DNA from: Limiplasma sp036652695
GTDB lineage: Bacteria; Bacillota; Clostridia; Christensenellales; Aristaeellaceae
NCBI GenBank assembly: GCA_036652695.1
Contig: JAVVVJ010000011.1
Span: 1 to 49,759, forward strand
Direction: 5' to 3'
Length of the DNA stretch: 49,759 nucleotides
Shown: positions 8,637 to 17,274 of the stretch, piece by piece
Numbering within the stretch: position 1 is the stretch's first letter
Layout of the letters: each line of letters opens with the position of its first letter
Made by a program: the position numbers and the translations under genes
Notes under the pieces: generated by a model
Told to the model about the DNA's origin: nothing
Database searches by the model: none
What the model saw: the letters and a program-made list of their open reading frames with translations, nothing else

Positions 8637-10208
8637 TTAGGTTGCGCTTACCGCGCCCTTGGCTTCCTCGTGGTATTCCTGCTCGGTGTTCACGTTCCAG
8701 ATGTTTTGCTTGGTGTGAATGCCTTCCACAAGGTTATGCACCGCCTCAAACGACGTGGCCATGGAGTGATCCATGTTGTTGTAGCGGTGCTGGCCGTTGC
8801 GCCCCACACAATATAGGTTTTGGAAGCCGTTTAGATAATTGACAACCTTATCGATTTCGGCATAGGTATCAAAGTAGGCGGGATAGGCCTTCTGCACGCG
8901 CTCGCGATGGCTGTCCTTCACGTGCGCGGGGCTGTCGATCACACCCATGGTCAGCAGCTCGCCGATGGCCTGACGCACGCAAGCTTCCTCACTCATGTTC
9001 CAGAACGCATCGCCCTCGTCGCAAAAGTACTCCAGCCCGATCCATACGGTATGCTCTGGATCTTCTACTAGGTAGGGCGACCAGTTATTAAAAATTTGGA
9101 TGCGTCCAAGCTTTACGTTGGTATCCTGCACGTAAATCCAGCAATCGGGCACGATATTGCCCAGCGTTTGGAGCGTGGTTTCGTTTTTGAGGTTCAGGCG
9201 ATCCACCAGCAGGCCGATGGTTACAAAATCGCGGTAGGGGAGACCCGCCGCCACGCGTGCCACATCGGCGGGCACATCGTTCATGCCCGCAACGAGATCC
9301 TTGATTGGCATGGAGGAAATCACATGCTCTGCCGCAAGCAGGCGCTCGCCCTGCGCATCGCGCACGCGCACGCCCTTGATAAGCCCGCCCTCCGTAACCA
9401 GACCGGCCGCTTCGCAGTTCATGAGCACCGTGCCGCCGAGCGCCTCAATTTCCTGCGCAACGGTTTCCCAAAGCTGACCGGGGCCAAATTTGGGGTAGCG
9501 GAATTCCTCAATCAGCGAGGTTTGCACCTGCTTTGCGCGTTGCTCCTTGCTGAGGAATACCTTGGCGAGCATGTCCTTGAGGATGCCAAGAATGCTTAGC
9601 TCCTTGGTGCGCTGCGCGCCCCAGTCGGCGGAAATTTCGCGCGGGTGACGCCCCCAGAGCTTTTCGGTATAGCCCTCAAAGAACATGCTGTAGAGCTTTT
9701 TGCCGAAGCTGTTGATGTAGAAGTTTTCCAAAGAACTGTTTGGCAGCTTATGCACCATGGTTTTAAGGTAGCTAAAGCCCACCGCCATGGTGGTGCCAAA
9801 GCCCATGGTTTTCAGCGTGGTCCATTTGAGGCTGATGGGGTAATCAAAAAAATGCTTTTGGTAATAGATGCGGCTGACGCGGTTGCGCGTGAGCATCACG
9901 CGATCCGTCTTGGCGGGATCAGGGCCGCCAAGCTGTAGCGGCACCTTGCGGCCAAGAAGCTGATCATCTATAGAGGGCGCGCCCTGCATGGGCATTTGCT
10001 CCTCCCACCAGCGCACGACGCGCTGATCCTTGCTAAAAAAGCGATGACCGCCGATGTCCATGCGATTGCCGCCATAGGTAACGGTTTTGGAAATGCCGCC
10101 GATTTGATCGCTCTTTTCAAGAACCGTTACCAAATAGCCGCGCTTCAAAAGCTCATAGGCGGCGGTTAGGCCAGCTGGACCCGCGCCGATGACGAGTACA
10201 TGATCCAT
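8637..10208 (-). CDS. FAD-dependent amine-oxidase-fold oxidoreductase (UGM/HemY-like)
   Basis: A 523-residue flavoprotein. The FAD-binding motif GAGPAGLTAAYELLKRG starts at residue 8, followed by GGISKT and an RMDIGGHRFF motif. The C-terminal segment GRNGQHRYNNMDHSM is characteristic of amine-oxidase-fold proteins related to UDP-galactopyranose mutase and protoporphyrinogen oxidase that accompany polysaccharide genes. It is longer than true UDP-galactopyranose mutase, and no galactofuranose pathway gene is adjacent, so no substrate is assigned. The start has GAGGAGTG upstream. It is the first gene of the minus-strand run down to 1141 and is preceded by a sigma-A-like promoter at 10256-10284. 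Confidence 0.72.
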   Translation of the reverse strand: MDHVLVIGAGPAGLTAAYELLKRGYLVTVLEKSDQIGGISKTVTYGGNRMDIGGHRFFSKDQRVVRWWEEQMPMQGAPSIDDQLLGRKVPLQLGGPDPAKTDRVMLTRNRVSRIYYQKHFFDYPISLKWTTLKTMGFGTTMAVGFSYLKTMVHKLPNSSLENFYINSFGKKLYSMFFEGYTEKLWGRHPREISADWGAQRTKELSILGILKDMLAKVFLSKEQRAKQVQTSLIEEFRYPKFGPGQLWETVAQEIEALGGTVLMNCEAAGLVTEGGLIKGVRVRDAQGERLLAAEHVISSMPIKDLVAGMNDVPADVARVAAGLPYRDFVTIGLLVDRLNLKNETTLQTLGNIVPDCWIYVQDTNVKLGRIQIFNNWSPYLVEDPEHTVWIGLEYFCDEGDAFWNMSEEACVRQAIGELLTMGVIDSPAHVKDSHRERVQKAYPAYFDTYAEIDKVVNYLNGFQNLYCVGRNGQHRYNNMDHSMATSFEAVHNLVEGIHTKQNIWNVNTEQEYHEEAKGAVSAT

Positions 10209-10255
10209 TCTTTACACTCCTCAAAAACTGCGCGTGCACGCAAGAATCAGCTTAC

Positions 10256-10284
10256 AGTATACCTTCTTTTATGTGGAATAACAA
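10256..10284 (-). promoter_or_regulatory. Sigma-A-like promoter of the oxidoreductase-recJ-trpS run
   Basis: On the minus strand a -35 TTGTTA (10279-10284) and a -10 TATACT (10256-10261) are separated by 17 nt, about 48 nt ahead of the ATG at 10208. No operator-like repeat is evident. Confidence 0.65.
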
Positions 10285-10355
10285 GGGGTAAGGCGGGAAT
10301 TGAACGGGGCGGGGCGGTTCAAAGCATGGAGCCACGCGCTTTTGGCGCTCCAGCA

Positions 10356-10384
10356 TTGACGCACGCCCGCCCTACCCGTATAAT
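10356..10384 (+). promoter_or_regulatory. Sigma-A-like promoter of lrgAB
   Basis: A -35 TTGACG (10356-10361), a 17-nt spacer and a consensus -10 TATAAT (10379-10384) lie 58 nt before the lrgA start. The -10 sits inside a GC-rich inverted repeat, annotated separately. Confidence 0.8.
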
Positions 10385-10393
10385 AGGCGGGCG
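10364..10393 (+). repeat. Inverted repeat spanning the lrgAB -10 box
   Basis: Perfect 8-bp arms CGCCCGCC (10364-10371) and GGCGGGCG (10386-10393) flank a 14-nt centre that contains the -10 hexamer. This position suits a repressor operator or a promoter-proximal RNA hairpin. lrgAB operons elsewhere are controlled by LytSR, whose sites lie further upstream, and no lytSR is present in this window. Confidence 0.5.
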
Positions 10394-10441
10394 GGGCGTG
10401 CTTGCAGCGCCGTGCGTACAGAGGATAAAGAGGGCGAGGCT

Positions 10442-10804
10442 ATGGAATATCTCAAGCAGCTTGGGGTGATCATCGCGCTGTCATTTTTGGGCGAGGCCGC
10501 GCACGCGCTGATTCCGCTGCCCATTCCGGCGAGCGTCTATGGGCTGGTGCTGATGCTGGGCGCACTATGCACGGGGCTTGTGAAGGTGGAACGCGTGCGC
10601 AAAACGGCGCGATTGCTGATTGAGCTCATGCCGGTGATGTTCGTGCCAGCCACGGTGGGGCTGATGGAGGCTTGGCCGGTGCTCGCGCCCGTGTGTGTGC
10701 CGTTTTTGGCGGTTTGCTTGCTAAGCACTGTGGCGGTGATGGCCGTTACCGGACGCGCAACGCAACGAGCCCTGCGTAGGGGCGGGAGGGGAACGGATGC
10801 GTGA
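10442..10804 (+). CDS. lrgA: CidA/LrgA family membrane protein
   Basis: A 120-residue, four-helix membrane protein of the CidA/LrgA holin-like family. It shows PLPIPASVYGLVLMLG in the second helix and VKVERVRKTARLLIELMPVMFVPATVGLM, both typical. In staphylococci LrgAB counters murein hydrolase activity; in other bacteria related pairs transport pyruvate or glycolate. The ATG at 10442 is chosen because GAGGGCGAGG lies just upstream; the frame opens earlier at 10412. It overlaps lrgB by 8 nt, so the pair is translationally coupled. A LytSR regulator is not in the window. Confidence 0.85.
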   Translation: MEYLKQLGVIIALSFLGEAAHALIPLPIPASVYGLVLMLGALCTGLVKVERVRKTARLLIELMPVMFVPATVGLMEAWPVLAPVCVPFLAVCLLSTVAVMAVTGRATQRALRRGGRGTDA

Positions 10805-11489
10805 GTTTGTGGAAGGCTCGCTGTTCTTTGGCGCGGCGCTGACGCTGGGGGGCTATGCGCTGGGGCTGGTGCTCAAGCGGCGGTGGAAGCTGGCTGTGCT
10901 CAACCCGATTTTGATCGCCGTGCTTTGCGTGATTGGTGTGCTGGGCGTGCTGGGCATACCCTACCAAGCGTATCACGCGAGCGCGAAATACGTTTCCTAT
11001 CTGCTGACCCCGGCAACGATCTGCCTTGCCGTGCCGCTCTATGAACAGCTGAGCCTGCTCAAAAAGCATTGGCGCGCTGTGATGGCGGGGCTTACGGCGG
11101 GCGTGGCGGCAAGCCTTGTGTGCGTGTGGGGGCTTTGCACTCTTTTTGGGCTTTCGCATGAGCTGTATGTGACGCTGCTGCCAAAATCCATCACGTCGGC
11201 TATCGGCATGGGGCTTTCGCAGGAGCTTGGCGGCATTGTGCCGCTTACGGTGGCGGCGATTATCGTAACGGGCATCTTTGGCAGCATCATTGCGGAGTGG
11301 GTGTTCAAGCTTTGCCGCATCCACGAGCCGATTGCGCGCGGGTTGGCGCTTGGCTCCTCCGCACATGCGCTGGGCACCACCAAGGCCATGGAGCTTGGTG
11401 AAGTGGAGGGCGCGATGAGCAGCCTGTCCATTGTGGTCACGGGGCTTTTGACGGTGCTTTGCGCGTCTGTTTTTGCCAATTTGGGTTAG
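10797..11489 (+). CDS. lrgB: CidB/LrgB family membrane protein
   Basis: A 230-residue polytopic protein, the standard partner of LrgA and of the usual length. Family-typical segments are LTPATICLAVPLYEQL, LPKSITSAIGMGLSQELGG and ARGLALGSSAHALGTTKAMELG. It probably works with LrgA in the cytoplasmic membrane in control of lysis or in uptake of small carboxylates such as pyruvate; the sequence does not decide between these. The ATG at 10797 lies within the lrgA end (8-nt overlap) behind a GGGAGGGGA ribosome-binding site. It converges on the operon ending at 11544. Confidence 0.9.
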   Translation: MREFVEGSLFFGAALTLGGYALGLVLKRRWKLAVLNPILIAVLCVIGVLGVLGIPYQAYHASAKYVSYLLTPATICLAVPLYEQLSLLKKHWRAVMAGLTAGVAASLVCVWGLCTLFGLSHELYVTLLPKSITSAIGMGLSQELGGIVPLTVAAIIVTGIFGSIIAEWVFKLCRIHEPIARGLALGSSAHALGTTKAMELGEVEGAMSSLSIVVTGLLTVLCASVFANLG

Positions 11490-11543
11490 TTGGCAGGGAG
11501 TGGGCGGGTGCGCAGGCGCATGAAAACCGCCTTTACTGCCGGA

Positions 11544-12116
11544 TCACGAATGGAATTTTTTGCGGAATTCCAAGCAAATGGGTTGGGAGTAGGCGGCTGC
11601 GCTGATCACCACCAGCGCCAGCGACACAGCCCCCACCACGATCTGCGGCCATTCCAGCTTGATAAAGCCGACCAATGCGCATACGACGGAGATAAGCCCG
11701 CCCACCGCCAGCTCAAACAGCGGCAGAAAGTTGCGCTTCTGTTTTTGGAAAAAAACCAAATAGAGCGTTCCAATCACTGTAAGAATGCCAAAAAACACAA
11801 CGGGCACCACAAAATTTGCCCATTGCCCACCGATGACCGCCTCCAGCAAAAACAGATAGAGGCATACCGCGATGCTGACATCCGATAGCTTTTTAATGAG
11901 CGTATGCTCCACCAGCGGTCTATATAAAAACGCGGTGTAAAAAACCGCCAACCCGCCGATTACGATGAGGCTCCAAGCCGTTCCGCCAAGGCAAAGGTTG
12001 ATCAAAAAGCATACGAGCGATAGGTAAGCGAAAGCCAGCCGGTTGATATCGGCACGGTTGCGCTTCCAGAAGGAGTCCTTGCGTATATCGGGATAATTGA
12101 TGCGAATGTCGATCAT
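11544..12116 (-). CDS. Polytopic membrane protein (possibly DUF6320)
   Basis: A 190-residue protein with about six hydrophobic segments (for example LAFAYLSLVCFLINLCLGG and FVVPVVFFGILTVIGTLYLVFF) and a soluble N-terminus beginning MIDIRINYPDIRKDSFW. The frame extends to 12374, but that part overlaps the acyltransferase gene; the ATG at 12116, 1 nt after that gene's stop, is the likely start. Proteins of this look, which I recall as DUF6320, often follow condensation-fold acyltransferases in Firmicutes, so it may anchor the enzyme or move its lipid substrate. No function is established from sequence. It is the last gene of the operon from 19533. Confidence 0.6.
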   Translation of the reverse strand: MIDIRINYPDIRKDSFWKRNRADINRLAFAYLSLVCFLINLCLGGTAWSLIVIGGLAVFYTAFLYRPLVEHTLIKKLSDVSIAVCLYLFLLEAVIGGQWANFVVPVVFFGILTVIGTLYLVFFQKQKRNFLPLFELAVGGLISVVCALVGFIKLEWPQIVVGAVSLALVVISAAAYSQPICLEFRKKFHS

Positions 12117-12117
12117 T

Positions 12118-13581
12118 TTACTTGCTCCCTTCCACATAGAGAACCAGACCCTCCGCGCAAAGCAGGCGGTAGAGCGCTTCCTCCACATCGGGCTGGCGGG
12201 TGTTTTTGGTGATGGTGAGAACCGCCTTATCGCCATAGCTGCACAGTGAAAACACGGCTCTGTTGAGAATAGGCGGCCCAAGGATGGCATCGAACTTATC
12301 GATGAGCGGCACCATTTCGGGCGGCGTTTGTATCGCGCCGACGTTGCTAAAGACGCTGCTGAATACGCCGTCACTCATAAAGCCGTAGATCAGGTACGCG
12401 ATGGGGCGCTTTATCACCAGCGGCACAAAGCGCAACAGCCGCACCAGACGGCGGGATAGGGCAATGGTTTGATCCAGATTTTCCTTGCTAAGCCCGGTTT
12501 CCACCTGCGTGGCGATGGCGGGGAGTATGGCGCTCAGCTCCGTGATTTCGTCCGGGTGCAGGCGTATGGAGCTGAACATGCTGAAATTGCGCAAGGCAGG
12601 CAGCGGATAGAATTTGCGCATGTTAATGGGAATTTGAAATTGCAGCTTGCGCTTGCCGTGATAAGCGCCGCAGGCCTCCTTGCAGGCCATAAAAAGATAA
12701 CCGAACATGAGCGTGTTAATGGTTACCCCGTATGCCTTCGCTTTTTCCTTTAGCTGCTTTACGGACAGGTTGAACTGCAAAATACGGGCAGGCTTTTCAA
12801 AGCTCAGCCGCCCCGGCAGCTGTAGGGCGCGCTTGTCGCTAAAGCTGCCCAGCTTTTGCGGCGCATCGGCATGGGGGAAGGCGTCCTCCCACTCCGCGGG
12901 GGAGGGCTGCTCGTGAATGTCAAAGACGCCGTTGCCAATGGACATGGGATGCCCCAGCAGACGGAAATATTCTGCCAGCATCGTGCGCAGAAACACCGCG
13001 CCGCCCGTGCCATCGGACAGCACATGGAAGAACTCAATGGATATACGGTTTTGAAAATAGACCACCCGTAGGGAAGGCGAATCGCCCTGACTGAGGTTCA
13101 TCACAGAGCAAGGCAGCTTGGTTTCGGGCTTTAGCTCCCAGCGGCGCATGGCGCTATCCACATAATGCCAGAAGAAGCCGCATTTGATGGTGGTGGCGAA
13201 ATACGGAAAGCGCTGCATGGTGAAGGTCAGGGCAATCTGCATGATTTCGGGCACAACCGGCTCTTTTAAGTAGCAGGATAGGCGAAACATCATCATGCGC
13301 CGCGTGCCGATGGAAAGCGGGTAGATTTTCGCCGCGGTATCCAGCGGGTACCAATCCGTGCGCTCCTTTAGGTAGAAATCGCCCAGCTGAGCAGGGTCCA
13401 GCCGCGCGGTCGCCTCGGCGGAGGAAAGGCCGTGGGCGCGGTAATAGCGCAACGCCTTTTCAAAATCCTCTATCATGGGGATGCGGTATTTTTCAGGCAA
13501 CGCAATGCGCTCGCGGAGTGTTTGCAAAAACGAAGGCTCCAAGCCTTGCTCGTCACAGGGGGAAACATCTGTCTGTATCAT
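12118..13581 (-). CDS. Condensation-fold acyltransferase (alcohol acetyltransferase/wax-synthase-like)
   Basis: A 487-residue enzyme of the chloramphenicol-acetyltransferase/condensation superfamily. The core motif reads FFHVLSDGTGG, a variant of HHxxxDG in which the second His and the Asp-Gly remain. The C-terminal half has a family-type SNVGAIQTP and LCSYGDKAVLTITKN. Relatives transfer acyl groups to alcohols, glycolipids or peptides. No carrier domain or NRPS module is present, so it is a stand-alone enzyme acting on an unknown acceptor. Its ribosome-binding site TAGGAGATAG overlaps the stop codon of the histidine kinase gene (9-nt gap), and its stop lies 1 nt before the membrane-protein gene, so it is coupled to both. 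Confidence 0.7.
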   Translation of the reverse strand: MIQTDVSPCDEQGLEPSFLQTLRERIALPEKYRIPMIEDFEKALRYYRAHGLSSAEATARLDPAQLGDFYLKERTDWYPLDTAAKIYPLSIGTRRMMMFRLSCYLKEPVVPEIMQIALTFTMQRFPYFATTIKCGFFWHYVDSAMRRWELKPETKLPCSVMNLSQGDSPSLRVVYFQNRISIEFFHVLSDGTGGAVFLRTMLAEYFRLLGHPMSIGNGVFDIHEQPSPAEWEDAFPHADAPQKLGSFSDKRALQLPGRLSFEKPARILQFNLSVKQLKEKAKAYGVTINTLMFGYLFMACKEACGAYHGKRKLQFQIPINMRKFYPLPALRNFSMFSSIRLHPDEITELSAILPAIATQVETGLSKENLDQTIALSRRLVRLLRFVPLVIKRPIAYLIYGFMSDGVFSSVFSNVGAIQTPPEMVPLIDKFDAILGPPILNRAVFSLCSYGDKAVLTITKNTRQPDVEEALYRLLCAEGLVLYVEGSK

Positions 13582-13590
13582 GGCTATCTC

Positions 13591-16500
13591 CTACTTAAAA
13601 AATTGTTGCAGTGTATCATAGAGCAGTTCAGCGTCAATCGGCTTGGAAAGGTGTGCGTTCATGCCCGCTTGCCGGGATTTTTCCCTATCATCGTCAAAGG
13701 CATTGGCGGACATCGCTAGGATCGGTACGCGCTTCGCCCATTCGTCGCTTAGGCCGCGTATGATGCGGGCGGCTTGCAGGCCATCCATCACGGGCATGCG
13801 GATGTCCATGAGCATCGCATCGTAATACTTCGTGGGTGCGGCGGAAAACAGCTCCACGCCCGCCTTGCCATTCTCCGCAACGTCAACCATGGCGTGCTTG
13901 TGCTCCAAAAGCCTTTTGGCAACCATGACGTTGAGCGGATGATCCTCCACAAGCAAAATACGCTTGCCGGTGAAATCGTAGTCCGCAGGGATGGCGGGCG
14001 GCGGCGCGGGCGGCTTGGAGGCATCGGCGAGCGAAAGCCGCACCGTTATGGTGAAGGTTGTGCCGGTGTTCAGCGCGCTTTCCACGGTGATATCGCCACC
14101 CATGAGCTGCGCAAGATTTTTTGAAATGGCCAGCCCAAGCCCGTTTCCAGCATCTTGCACAATGCCCTTCCGGCTTTCCTGCACAAAAGGATTGAACATC
14201 TTAGGCAGAAATTCCGGGCTGATGCCAATGCCCGTATCGGTGACTTTGAGGCGAAGCTCCTGCTTGCCCTGTGCACACGGGAAGGAGGCGACATCAAGCG
14301 TTACGCGCCCGCCGCTGGGCGTAAATTTGATCGCGTTGGCAAGGATGTTAATCAAAATCTGCTGGAGGCGCATCGTATCGCCTAGGTAGTTGCCATAGCA
14401 GTGCGTATCGCCTGTTACGGTATAGATAACGCCCTTGAGCGCAGCCTGAGGTTGAATGATGCTGTTGATGCTGTTCATGATCGCTGCGCAATCAATCGGC
14501 TCATGTGCCAGCGTAACCTTTCCGTTTTCAATTTGGGACATATCCAAAATGTCATTGATCAGGGAAAGCAGATATCTTGAGGAATGCTTTAATTTCTCCA
14601 TGCAATCCAGCGCCATGGGCTGATTGTCCAGGTTGTATTCAGCCACCTGCGCCATGCCGATAATCGCGTTCATCGGCGTGCGGATTTCATGGCTCACCCG
14701 GGATAAGAAGTCCGATTTGGCGGCATTGGCGCGCTTTGCCATCTCAAGCGCGCGAGCCAGCTCCTGGTTACGCTTTTCCTGCTGCTCAAAGGCCTCGGTG
14801 ATATCGATCCGCGTCATCAAAAACGTGCGTAGCTCTTTGCTGATGTAGCTGCAACGCAGCTGCTTTTTAAGCGTTCCGCCATTGGGGTTGGGTACGGAAT
14901 AGATCAGGTGATAGGGTTCATGCGCATCCATTTGCGCCAGCAGGTTTTGCAGCGTAAGCTCGCGTGAAACCCGCTCCATATCCTCCTCACACAAATAGCG
15001 AAGCGTATATTCCCGCGTATCCTTCTCAAATTGGAGGCTTTCCTTGGCGTAGAGATCATCTAAATCCGCGCCGCTGTAGCGAACGGCAGAGTTTCGCACG
15101 CCATCCACCACAACCAAATAATCATAATCGCTTTGCACAATTGCGTGCATGACATCCTGTAGAACCTTTTCGCTGGTGCTATCGGTTGAATAGAAAAACG
15201 CGACAATATCATTGCTTTCAGGCTTTTTCATCATATGAACGGTCAAGGTGGTCCAATAGCGGCGCTCCTCGATGGTGCGCAGCACATCCATCGATAAGGA
15301 GGTCTCTCCCTCCGAAAACCGTTTGAGCAGCTCGTTGCGGTTGAAAACACTGGAAAACCGCTTCTGATCGCTCTCGCGCGAGATGCGAGAGCGGAGGCTT
15401 TCAAAATAAGCTTGTAGGTTGGGGGCGGCTTGCATTTCCCGCGTAAGCTCCGCAAACTTGCTCTTGTAATCCAAAATGTGATTTTTGCTCAGGTTCGCGC
15501 TGAGGGACGCCATGGCTGCGTGCTGCATGGCCTCGCGGTAGGAAAGCTCATCATGGTAGCGCTTTTCCACCTCTTTTTCCTTGGTGACATCGCGCCCGAT
15601 GCAATAGGCTCTGTAAGGCTTTCCGTTCTCGTCAAAGCTGTTGGTGCAGATGAGCTGCTCGCACGAAAACCCGATGCCGTTGGAGCCGCGTATCCAAAGA
15701 TCACCGCGAACCTCCTGCTCGCCTGCCTTCAGCCGCTGAATCATCGCATAGAAGGTTGCGATGCTGTCCTTGCGCAGATGCTTGTGCGCAAGCTCCGATT
15801 GGTGAAAGTGCTGCGGCATCCCAGAGGCGAAAACAGTGCTCTCGGGAGCGCTGGAAATGCTGGTGATGGTATCGCTTGCGTAGTTGTAATCCCAAATGCT
15901 GATATGGGAGGATTTGACGGCGATCTCATAGCGGAGCTCGCTTTCGCGGAGCGCGCGCTCGGTTTTGAACTGCTCGTGAATGTCGCTGAAAACCGCGCAG
16001 AAAATTGGAAAACCGTCCTGCTGCGCATCCAACCACTGGCCGGTAACGCGCATCCATCGGTAGCTGCCGTCCTTTTGCAAAACCCTGTGCGTATAGACCA
16101 GCGGGCGCTTTTGCGCATAGGATGCGGTACGCTCGCGCTGCATCCCGGCCACGTCATCGGGGTGAAAGATGGCGTAGGTGTTTTTACCCGCGACTGCGTG
16201 ATATTCCTCCGGGGTCATGCCGCAAAGCGCATAGGCGCGAGCGCTCATATAAATGGGGGTAAGCAGCTCATCCCCTTTGTACAGCCCTACGCCGCCGGGA
16301 ATGGAATTGACCAAGGATTCATATTTGCTTGCGCTTGCTTGCAGCTCCCGTTCCAGCTCCTTTTGCGCGGTCACGTCCTTGCCTAGCGCAACGGCGCGCA
16401 GGGGGGTTCCGTTTTGGGCAAAGAGGGTGGTGTAGCAAACGCTTTCCCACCAATATTCACCGGTTGCCGGATCGTAGGTGTGCAAAACCGCCTCTACCCG

Positions 16501-17154
16501 TTTTTCGCCGTTGAGAATTCTTTCAAAGACGGATTTTGCGTCCGCGATGCTATCGGGATGATAATGGTTGGTTAGGAACAGGCAGTCAGGGAAATTTTCA
16601 TAGACAGACGCGTTTGAATTGCAGCGTGTGGAATGTACGGATTGGTAGCAGCTGTGGTTTGGGATATTCCATTCCCATATGGAAACGTCATACCCATGAA
16701 TCGCGGTATCGATGAGCTGCTCCGCACGCTTTTGCGCTGTGATATCCGTAAAGCAGGAAAAGACCAATTCGTTTCCATCTTCATCCAGCATGTGCTGGGA
16801 GCGATGGTTGACCCAAAAATAGCTGTCGCTCCGTTGCAGCACGCGGTAAGAAAACTCGTATGACTCAAAGCTGCCGCAGTGCTTTTGCGCAAGCCCCTGC
16901 AAATAGGACAAATCCTCCGGGTACACATATTGCAGCGCGGAGCCGTGGGACATGCGCAAGAACTCGTCCTGATCCGCATACCCCAGCATTTGAACAATTT
17001 TGTCATTGACAAAGAGAATCTTTAGCTCGGGATAGGCCGTTGTAATCATAAAACCGATGGGAATGGAGAGCGTCAGCAAAGCTTCCTTGATTGCCATAAA
17101 CTTTTGGTGGGTGAGGATGGCAGAGGCTGGCACCTGCGCATTCACGTTGCTCAC
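13591..17154 (-). CDS. Multi-PAS hybrid histidine kinase with receiver domain
   Basis: A 1187-residue cytosolic-looking sensor without clear membrane helices. At least four PAS/PAC units lie in tandem (about 24-145, 145-275, 280-400 and 405-530), each ending in a DIT/DVT segment; a more divergent sensor region runs to about 780. The HisKA motif SHEIRTPMN places the phospho-acceptor at His822. An HATPase domain with the G boxes DTGIGI and GNGLGLAI follows. The C-terminal receiver domain has LLVEDH and MDIRMP, with the acceptor at Asp1117. There is no output domain, so the signal must pass on by phosphotransfer or protein contact. The start is a GTG with AAGGAGG upstream. It lies 120 nt after the EAL gene and is coupled to the acyltransferase gene. 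Confidence 0.88.
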   Translation of the reverse strand: MSNVNAQVPASAILTHQKFMAIKEALLTLSIPIGFMITTAYPELKILFVNDKIVQMLGYADQDEFLRMSHGSALQYVYPEDLSYLQGLAQKHCGSFESYEFSYRVLQRSDSYFWVNHRSQHMLDEDGNELVFSCFTDITAQKRAEQLIDTAIHGYDVSIWEWNIPNHSCYQSVHSTRCNSNASVYENFPDCLFLTNHYHPDSIADAKSVFERILNGEKRVEAVLHTYDPATGEYWWESVCYTTLFAQNGTPLRAVALGKDVTAQKELERELQASASKYESLVNSIPGGVGLYKGDELLTPIYMSARAYALCGMTPEEYHAVAGKNTYAIFHPDDVAGMQRERTASYAQKRPLVYTHRVLQKDGSYRWMRVTGQWLDAQQDGFPIFCAVFSDIHEQFKTERALRESELRYEIAVKSSHISIWDYNYASDTITSISSAPESTVFASGMPQHFHQSELAHKHLRKDSIATFYAMIQRLKAGEQEVRGDLWIRGSNGIGFSCEQLICTNSFDENGKPYRAYCIGRDVTKEKEVEKRYHDELSYREAMQHAAMASLSANLSKNHILDYKSKFAELTREMQAAPNLQAYFESLRSRISRESDQKRFSSVFNRNELLKRFSEGETSLSMDVLRTIEERRYWTTLTVHMMKKPESNDIVAFFYSTDSTSEKVLQDVMHAIVQSDYDYLVVVDGVRNSAVRYSGADLDDLYAKESLQFEKDTREYTLRYLCEEDMERVSRELTLQNLLAQMDAHEPYHLIYSVPNPNGGTLKKQLRCSYISKELRTFLMTRIDITEAFEQQEKRNQELARALEMAKRANAAKSDFLSRVSHEIRTPMNAIIGMAQVAEYNLDNQPMALDCMEKLKHSSRYLLSLINDILDMSQIENGKVTLAHEPIDCAAIMNSINSIIQPQAALKGVIYTVTGDTHCYGNYLGDTMRLQQILINILANAIKFTPSGGRVTLDVASFPCAQGKQELRLKVTDTGIGISPEFLPKMFNPFVQESRKGIVQDAGNGLGLAISKNLAQLMGGDITVESALNTGTTFTITVRLSLADASKPPAPPPAIPADYDFTGKRILLVEDHPLNVMVAKRLLEHKHAMVDVAENGKAGVELFSAAPTKYYDAMLMDIRMPVMDGLQAARIIRGLSDEWAKRVPILAMSANAFDDDREKSRQAGMNAHLSKPIDAELLYDTLQQFFK

Positions 17155-17274
17155 AAAAACGTTCCTCCTTTTTCTAGAAAACGCGGGATGGTTTGAGGAA
17201 AGAGCGGTGGATAAATGATCATCGCGCTGCCAACGTCAATCATTTTGTGTGCTGAGAAGGTTTTGGCGTCTTTC

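Noticed and set aside
15430..16386. 318-codon open frame on the plus strand
   Set aside because: Antisense to the PAS region of the hybrid kinase, whose protein is clearly conserved.
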